From: Flavobacteriaceae bacterium | Lineage (GTDB): Bacteria; Bacteroidota; Bacteroidia; Flavobacteriales; Flavobacteriaceae | Direction: 5' to 3' | NCBI GenBank assembly: GCA_027068695.1 | Contig: JAMOMG010000042.1 | Coordinates: forward strand, 1-10,439 | DNA length: 10,439 nucleotides | In this document: one piece after another, positions 6,250-10,439 of the stretch | Numbering within the stretch: position 1 is the first letter of the stretch | Layout: every line of letters begins with the position of its first letter | Notes under the pieces: model-generated | What the model was told of the DNA's origin: nothing | Seen by the model: only the letters and a program-made list of their open reading frames with translations | Databases searched by the model: none | Program-made: the position numbers and the translations under genes

Positions 6250-7508
6250 TTCTTCTCTACATAAACTAGTTCCCGTAATTTTTCTGCTCCTTCAATTGCT
6301 TTTTGTAAGGATATTGCATATTTACTGTTTTCAGTAACTTTAATTAATGCCTCTATTGGGAAAACTCCTGATTCTTTAACCCAATAAGATACAGCACTTA
6401 ATGCAGCTCCTTTTTTCCCTCCAACCTTTAAAAAATCTTTGGTAATAAAAGAATTATTATAATTAATTTTTGCATCTACATATACCTTAGAATTATCTGT
6501 AATTCTATTTTTAACCTTGTTCCAGCCATCTTCAGTTACCACCAAAACAGCATTAGGTTTTTCTAATCCTGTAAAATATATAGGTTTTTTTGATAAAATT
6601 ACTTCAGCAACTGAAAACCCAGTTCCCACCGTAATAGGGTATTCTCCTTTCATTGTAGCGTACAAACCAGATAAAATTGCTGCTTGGGCTAACATTTTAG
6701 CTGCAGATTGTATTCCTCCACCTGCTGATCCAGCTATAACAATACCAATACCATCTTTTATTTTTGAATTAAATTGAGGTGTTAAAATTTTAGCCCTATC
6801 TAATAACGAAATTGTATTCTGTTTTATACTTACGCCAACTGGACGGTTATTTGTAAGCTTTTCTTCGGCAACAATATAATGTTTCATTTCTGAAACTTTT
6901 TTCAGTCCATGTGATGTACATAAACTTGATAATTCAACTAATGAAAATCCTGAAATACTAATAGCTTCTTTAAGTACATCTGTAAAATTTGAAATATTGT
7001 TAACCCGAACACTAAATGCTGCACCCGATTGATGTGCTAAATTCACAACATCATACGGATCTGCATCATCATTACTATGTTTATACTCTTTAAATTCATT
7101 GGTTGACAAACCACTCATTTGTCCACCTGTCATCCCGTAAAGTAGGTTATTTATAACAACCAAAGTCATGTCAATATTTCGTCGAGCAGCCTCCAAAATG
7201 TGCTGCAAGCCAATAGTTGCTCCTCCGTCTCCTTGAATAACAATAACTTTTTTATTGGGATTGTCCAACCCTAGTGTTACTCCAACACCCAAAGCAGGAG
7301 AGCGACCATGAAGACCATGAATAGTGTGTGTAGCAAATAATGGATCTACCAATCCTGAACAACCTATATCACTAACTATAATAACATCTTTAGATCCATA
7401 CCCTAAATTTTCTAACGATTTAGAAATACTTCTAACACAAACTCCATGTCCACATCCAGGACAAAAAGGCATCTTAGTATTGGTTAATATTTTTTTTACT
7501 GCTTCCAT
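6246..7508 (-). CDS. 2-oxoacid:ferredoxin oxidoreductase, fused beta-gamma subunit
   Basis: This 420-residue protein carries two subunits in one chain. Residues about 1-245 are the TPP-binding beta subunit: FCPGCGHG (Cys16, Cys19), Cys50 in GCSGL and Cys197 in LCTSH are the four ligands expected for a [4Fe-4S] cluster, and GDGG (93-96) with NN (120-121) is the TPP/Mg motif. Residues about 252-420 are the gamma domain, starting GIVIAGSAGGGIQSAA and containing GEYPITVGTGFSVAEV. With the alpha subunit it should decarboxylate a 2-oxoacid oxidatively to acyl-CoA and reduce ferredoxin, in the cytoplasm. It starts 14 bases after the alpha gene. In the usual Bacteroidota KorAB type, gamma is fused to alpha and beta is separate, so this arrangement is unusual. 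No ferredoxin-like delta subunit is encoded here. The substrate is not clear (2-oxoglutarate, pyruvate or branched-chain acids). Confidence 0.92.
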   Translation of the reverse strand: MEAVKKILTNTKMPFCPGCGHGVCVRSISKSLENLGYGSKDVIIVSDIGCSGLVDPLFATHTIHGLHGRSPALGVGVTLGLDNPNKKVIVIQGDGGATIGLQHILEAARRNIDMTLVVINNLLYGMTGGQMSGLSTNEFKEYKHSNDDADPYDVVNLAHQSGAAFSVRVNNISNFTDVLKEAISISGFSLVELSSLCTSHGLKKVSEMKHYIVAEEKLTNNRPVGVSIKQNTISLLDRAKILTPQFNSKIKDGIGIVIAGSAGGGIQSAAKMLAQAAILSGLYATMKGEYPITVGTGFSVAEVILSKKPIYFTGLEKPNAVLVVTEDGWNKVKNRITDNSKVYVDAKINYNNSFITKDFLKVGGKKGAALSAVSYWVKESGVFPIEALIKVTENSKYAISLQKAIEGAEKLRELVYVEKK

Positions 7509-7509
7509 A

Positions 7510-7524
7510 AATTAGATTCTAATT
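7510..7524. repeat. Short perfect inverted repeat between the two oxidoreductase genes
   Basis: AATTAGA-T-TCTAATT has 7-base perfect arms around one base. It covers the alpha stop codon and almost the whole spacer before the beta-gamma ATG. With one central base it cannot fold as drawn into an RNA hairpin, so if it matters it would be as a DNA-binding site; chance in AT-rich DNA is quite possible. Confidence 0.25.
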
Positions 7525-8638
7525 AATTTACAATTTCTTCAATTTCAGAAGGTGTTAACATACTACCAAATTTAGTAGCTACTTTAACTTTAGAATTTTT
7601 CCGTTTGCCAAATATCATCTCTTTGTATAAACCTGTCATATTTTCTTCAGCAAACGTAACAGTTTTATAAGAATCTATAATGTTGTAGATATTTTGGGAA
7701 ATTGGCAGTATGGTTTTTACTATTAACAATGAAACTTTTTTACCTTTCTTCCGCAATAAGTTAATAGCATCTCGTGAAGCATCTGCTGACACGCCCCAAG
7801 TTACAATTAAATCATCGGCACCATCATCAGTATCAAGTTCAAAAAAAGAATATTCATTTATTCTCTCTTCTAATTTTTCACGAAGTCTCCAAGTATTGGC
7901 TAAACTTTCAGGTGTTCCTTTGCGAATTAACCCATCATTATCATGTGTTGAGGCATTAAATCGTGTTTGGTATTCATTATTTCCTAGAGGATAAAATGTA
8001 GGCACTTTATCTTCACCTGCTTTGTAAGGTTTATAGGGTGGTTCAAATACTTTTGGTGTTCTATTAATTTGTTCTAATGGTTCCAGTGAATTGATATTGA
8101 AACTTCTTTGAGTCATTACCAATTCCTTCGACGTTAAAATAATTACAGGAGTTCTAAATTCAATAGCTGTTTTTACTGCTTTATTTGAAAGCGTCCAAGC
8201 ATCATTAAAGTTTGAAGGAGAAAATATAGGCATGGGAAAACCACCAGAAATAATTCCATCTAAAAATTTTAAATCTCCTTGAGCCCCAGTTGTTGCAGAT
8301 CCAGTACTTGGTCCTAACCTTTGTGTAATAACCAGTACCATTGGTAGCTCCATCATATAAGCCATGTTTAACGTCTCTGTCATTAGTGCCAATCCAGGAA
8401 ATGCTGTTGCTGTTACAGGAATTTTACCTGCTGCCGAATAACCACACATCCATTGTAATACAGATATCTCGTCTGGACCAGCTAAAAATTCTGGGAAACG
8501 TTCTTTTGAATAACTGTAAAATAAGTTGGAAGGTGTTATCGGATATCCTATAAATACATCTGATCCAGATTGTACAAGTGCTTCTGTAATAATTCTTGAA
8601 GCATCAATCATGACATTTTTTGAGGATTTATTATTCAA
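7523..8638 (-). CDS. 2-oxoacid:ferredoxin oxidoreductase, alpha subunit (stand-alone)
   Basis: This 371-residue protein has the two alpha-subunit domains without a gamma domain. YPITPS (residues 32-37) is the signature near the TPP site, followed by PDEISVLQ (55-62), ITQRLGPSTG (104-113), QGDL (120-123) and the C-terminal Rossmann-like domain (DLIVTWGVSADA, TFAEENMTG). It pairs with the downstream beta-gamma protein to form a CoA-acylating, ferredoxin-reducing enzyme. The start is uncertain: the longest frame begins with TTG at 8638 and has no upstream ATG, while the first ATG is at 8611 and would begin MIDASRII, cutting into the segment usually conserved before YPITPS. I keep the TTG start on that ground. 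A near match to the -7 element (TATCTTTA on the minus strand, 8664-8671) could drive both genes. Family certain; substrate unknown. Confidence 0.9.
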   Translation of the reverse strand: MNNKSSKNVMIDASRIITEALVQSGSDVFIGYPITPSNLFYSYSKERFPEFLAGPDEISVLQWMCGYSAAGKIPVTATAFPGLALMTETLNMAYMMELPMVLVITQRLGPSTGSATTGAQGDLKFLDGIISGGFPMPIFSPSNFNDAWTLSNKAVKTAIEFRTPVIILTSKELVMTQRSFNINSLEPLEQINRTPKVFEPPYKPYKAGEDKVPTFYPLGNNEYQTRFNASTHDNDGLIRKGTPESLANTWRLREKLEERINEYSFFELDTDDGADDLIVTWGVSADASRDAINLLRKKGKKVSLLIVKTILPISQNIYNIIDSYKTVTFAEENMTGLYKEMIFGKRKNSKVKVATKFGSMLTPSEIEEIVN

Positions 8639-8676
8639 AATATCACATTTTAAAGTTTAACCCTAAAGATATTATA

Positions 8677-8691
8677 CTTATTTTGAATAAG
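8677..8691. repeat. Inverted repeat in the divergent spacer upstream of the oxidoreductase genes
   Basis: CTTATT-TTG-AATAAG has 6-base perfect arms and a 3-base spacer. It lies between the divergent alpha-subunit gene and the membrane protein gene, just upstream of the near -7 match for the former, where an activator or repressor could bind. On the plus strand it is followed by AC CT and a long T run, but no plus-strand gene ends here, so a terminator role is unlikely. Confidence 0.3.
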
Positions 8692-8746
8692 ACCTTTTTT
8701 TTTGAAATTTTTATTTTAAATTTAAACCTCGCCAAAATAAAAATTA

Positions 8747-9307
8747 ATGAGACAATCTCCTTTTTATAATTTATCAAAAAAAGCAGAAAAAAAATTAACA
8801 ATTGTACTGTCAATCTTTATCGTCATTTTAATTTTTATTATGCGACATATAGATACTCAAATACAAAATGGAGATAGTACCAATGGGATCGTTTCTTTTG
8901 AATTGGCTAAAGACTTATCTAATTCTATTTCTATTTTAAATTCTTGGAATATTTTATCAAAAATTTCAGCAGGTATAAGTTTGGGGCTTGATTTTTTATT
9001 TTTAATAATATATTCACTCTTTATTTCTCTAATAATTCATAAGTTAAATGAAAAACTATGGAAACATAAAAAAATGTATATCCTAGGAATTGTATTGATA
9101 TGGTGTATGTTTTTAGCTGCATTTTTTGATATAATTGAAAATATTGCTTTAATTAAATTATTGTTAGGTAACCCAAAACAACTATGGAGTAGCCTGTCAT
9201 ATTATTTTGCAATTGCTAAGTTTTCATTGTTGGCTTTTGGGATTTCATATATTATTGGAAATCTTCTTTTTATAATTTTTAAAAAAATAGTTGGCAAATT
9301 CTCCTAA
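8747..9307 (+). CDS. Unidentified integral membrane protein with four predicted helices
   Basis: I do not recognise a named family. The 186-residue product starts with a short basic N-terminus. It has hydrophobic segments at about 17-33, 75-97, 110-128 and 149-178, and a 40-residue polar loop after the first. Polar and charged residues stand at helix positions where they are unlikely by chance: Asp82 in SLGLDFLFLIIYS, Asp128 with Glu131-Asn132 in FFDIIENIALI, and Lys158 in AIAKFSLLAFG. The loop has FELAKDL (51-57). Such a pattern suggests conserved functional residues rather than a random hydrophobic frame. The ATG is preceded by an A-rich stretch; no clear -7 element is seen. It is a single gene, 29 bases before the riboswitch region, and has no cysteine-rich, lipobox or enzymatic motif. 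Confidence 0.8.
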   Translation: MRQSPFYNLSKKAEKKLTIVLSIFIVILIFIMRHIDTQIQNGDSTNGIVSFELAKDLSNSISILNSWNILSKISAGISLGLDFLFLIIYSLFISLIIHKLNEKLWKHKKMYILGIVLIWCMFLAAFFDIIENIALIKLLLGNPKQLWSSLSYYFAIAKFSLLAFGISYIIGNLLFIIFKKIVGKFS

Positions 9308-9325
9308 AACCAATTAAAAATTAAG

Positions 9326-9333
9326 TAATTTTG
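9326..9333 (+). promoter_or_regulatory. -7 promoter element for the riboswitch-controlled receptor gene
   Basis: TAATTTTG matches TAnnTTTG exactly and predicts transcription starting near 9338-9341, at the first bases of the TPP aptamer. No TTG is found at the usual upstream distance. The agreement with the riboswitch 5' edge is the main support. Confidence 0.55.
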
Positions 9334-9337
9334 CTCC

Positions 9338-9413
9338 ATCTCAAAAGGGGTGCCAAACAGGCTGAGATTAAACCCATTGAACCTGAACAGGTAATGCTGT
9401 TAAGGGATACTCA
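9338..9413 (+). promoter_or_regulatory. TPP riboswitch (THI element)
   Basis: The conserved core is almost complete. GGGGTGCC (9347-9354) starts P2/P3, CTGAGAT (9362-9368) is the pyrimidine-binding T loop, and ACCC (9372-9375) closes P2. TTGAACCTGA (9377-9386) forms J2/4 and the P4/P5 5' side; AACAG-GTAATG-CTGTT (9386-9401) forms P5 with the diphosphate-binding TAATG; AAGGGA (9402-9407) closes P4. Thiamine pyrophosphate binding should lower expression of the receptor gene downstream. P1 is atypical: the bases before GGGG (CTCAAAA) and after GGGA (TACTCAAAA) are similar rather than complementary. Confidence 0.97.
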
Positions 9414-9430
9414 AAATAAAAAACTGAGTA
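9408..9430 (+). promoter_or_regulatory. Hairpin directly after the TPP aptamer (candidate switching element)
   Basis: TACTCA (9408-9413) pairs perfectly with TGAGTA (9425-9430). The TGAG half is also complementary to CTCA at 9340-9343, at the 5' edge of the aptamer, so the two pairings exclude each other. No T run follows, so it is not itself a terminator. Confidence 0.4.
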
Positions 9431-9448
9431 ACAAATTAAGTTAAACAT

Positions 9449-9487
9449 CGATTAATTACCTCTTTTTAAATCGTTTTATTTTATATT
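9449..9487 (+). terminator. Possible weak terminator in the receptor gene leader
   Basis: CGATTAA (9449-9455) can pair with TTTAAATCG (9465-9473), with a bulged A, followed by a T-rich tail TTTTATTTTATATT ending three bases before the ATG. This is the expected position for a riboswitch-controlled terminator, but the stem is short and AT-rich, so a translational mechanism is equally possible. Confidence 0.3.
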
Positions 9488-9489
9488 AA

Positions 9490-10439
9490 ATGAAACTATT
9501 TTTAAAACAGAACTTTAAAAAAGTAAAGCAACTAGTAGCTTTTTTAATTATTGCATTCTCTATAAATGCAAATGGACAAACATTATTTACGCTAACTGGA
9601 AAAGTTGTAGATGGAAATCAACCAATTTCAGGAGCAAGTATTTTAATTAAAGGAACTTTAAACGGTACAACTTCTGATTTACAAGGGAATTTTAAATTCC
9701 AATTAAAAAAAGGAAATTATACACTGGTAGTAAGTGCAATTAGTAATCCAAAAGAAGTTACTGTTAATTTAAACAAAAATATAGCTATCACCATAAATAT
9801 GGCAGATAGCTTTGTGAATTTAGAAGAAGTATTAGTCAATGCTGTTCGTGTTAAAGAATCATCACCTGTAACTCACAGTAATATCACTAAAAAAGAGTTA
9901 GCTAAACGAAATTTAGGGCAGGATATACCCATACTTTTAAATTATTTACCATCGGTAGTAACCACTTCTGATGCTGGTGCTGGTGTTGGATATACTGGAA
10001 TTAGAGTTAGAGGAAGTGATGCCACCAGAGTTAATGTTACCATTAATGGAATTCCATACAACGATGCTGAAAGTCAAGGAACTTATTGGGTTAATTTACC
10101 CGATTTTGCTTCTTCAACTCAAAGTATACAATTACAACGAGGTGTTGGAACTTCAACCAATGGTTCAGCTGCTTTTGGAGCGAGTTTAAACATTTTAACA
10201 GATGCAATTTCTGAAAATTCGTACGGTGAAATTAGTAGTTCAATAGGTTCCTTTAATACTTCTAAAAATACAATTAAATTTAGTACAGGTAAAATTAATG
10301 ACCATATAGAATTTGCAGGACGATTTTCTAAAATCGATTCTGATGGTTATATTGATAGAGCTTTTTCCGATCTTAAATCTTATTTTTTACAAGCTGCTTA
10401 TGTTGATAATAATACTTTAATTAAGGCGCTAACTTTTGG
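9490..10439 (+). CDS. TonB-dependent outer-membrane receptor, probable thiamine transporter (3' end outside window)
   Basis: The frame is open from the ATG at 9490 to the window end, giving the first 316 residues of a longer protein. It starts with a signal peptide (basic residues 2-14, hydrophobic core LVAFLIIAFSINA, likely cut near ANG-Q at 29-30). A CarboxypepD_reg-like beta-sandwich follows, about 33-105 (LTGKVVDGNQPISGASILIKG), then a possible TonB box near 111-120. The plug domain spans about 124-238, with DIPILLNYLPSVV, GIRVRGSDATRVNVTING and GVGTSTNGSAAFGASLNI. The first barrel strands begin near 245. TonB receptors import scarce compounds across the outer membrane using proton-motive force. 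The TPP riboswitch upstream points to thiamine or a thiamine precursor as substrate; this is inferred from regulation, not from binding residues. Confidence 0.93.
   Translation, partial: MKLFLKQNFKKVKQLVAFLIIAFSINANGQTLFTLTGKVVDGNQPISGASILIKGTLNGTTSDLQGNFKFQLKKGNYTLVVSAISNPKEVTVNLNKNIAITINMADSFVNLEEVLVNAVRVKESSPVTHSNITKKELAKRNLGQDIPILLNYLPSVVTTSDAGAGVGYTGIRVRGSDATRVNVTINGIPYNDAESQGTYWVNLPDFASSTQSIQLQRGVGTSTNGSAAFGASLNILTDAISENSYGEISSSIGSFNTSKNTIKFSTGKINDHIEFAGRFSKIDSDGYIDRAFSDLKSYFLQAAYVDNNTLIKALTF

Noticed and set aside
7710..8553. Plus-strand frames of 61-94 codons over the alpha subunit
   Set aside because: They are antisense shadows of a well-conserved gene with no independent support.
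9971..10189. A 72-codon plus-strand frame rich in Leu and Glu
   Set aside because: It is the plus-one frame of the TonB receptor plug domain, whose own frame is intact throughout.
1..10439. Mobile element, phage, CRISPR or defence system
   Set aside because: No transposase, integrase, terminal repeats, spaced direct repeats or defence motifs are visible; gene order and composition look like ordinary chromosome.

Overview
This AT-rich window reads as chromosomal DNA of a member of the Bacteroidota, most likely a marine-type Flavobacteriaceae. The evidence is several matches to the Bacteroidota -7 promoter element TAnnTTTG, few Shine-Dalgarno sequences, a CarboxypepD_reg-like domain on a TonB-dependent receptor, a tricorn-like S41 protease, and a bacterial GGGP synthase next to a 4'-phosphopantetheinyl transferase. 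I see no phage, insertion sequence, CRISPR array or other mobile DNA.

Layout. (1) 1-655: the 3' end of a tricorn-like S41 protease gene, closed by a strong intrinsic terminator. (2) 751-3083, minus strand: ahcY (S-adenosylhomocysteine hydrolase), its terminator, a two-domain universal stress protein, then tRNA-Ala(GGC) only 9 bases behind the stress gene, then another terminator. (3) 3084-3168: a compact divergent promoter region. (4) 3169-6233, plus strand: a tightly packed five-gene operon of Sfp-type phosphopantetheinyl transferase, GGGP synthase, PnuC-family vitamin transporter, NadR-type small-molecule kinase and ArfB-type ribosome rescue factor. Adjacent genes overlap by 11, 4 and 40 bases, and the last pair is 3 bases apart. 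(5) 6246-8638, minus strand: a two-gene 2-oxoacid:ferredoxin oxidoreductase, with a separate alpha subunit and a fused beta-gamma subunit, convergent with the operon. (6) 8747-9307: an unidentified four-helix membrane protein. (7) 9326-10439: a promoter, a TPP riboswitch and the 5' part of a TonB-dependent receptor gene that runs off the window.

How the genes may work together. The receptor under TPP control is most simply an outer-membrane thiamine importer. The PnuC-family permease and NadR-like kinase, about 4 kb upstream, form a transport-and-trap pair. By family their substrate would be nicotinamide riboside, but thiamine is a fair alternative given this neighbourhood. The oxidoreductase between them uses TPP as cofactor. 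The points that best repay a second look are the uncommon beta-gamma fusion, the substrate of the PnuC/kinase pair, the alternative pairings downstream of the TPP aptamer, and the unidentified membrane protein.
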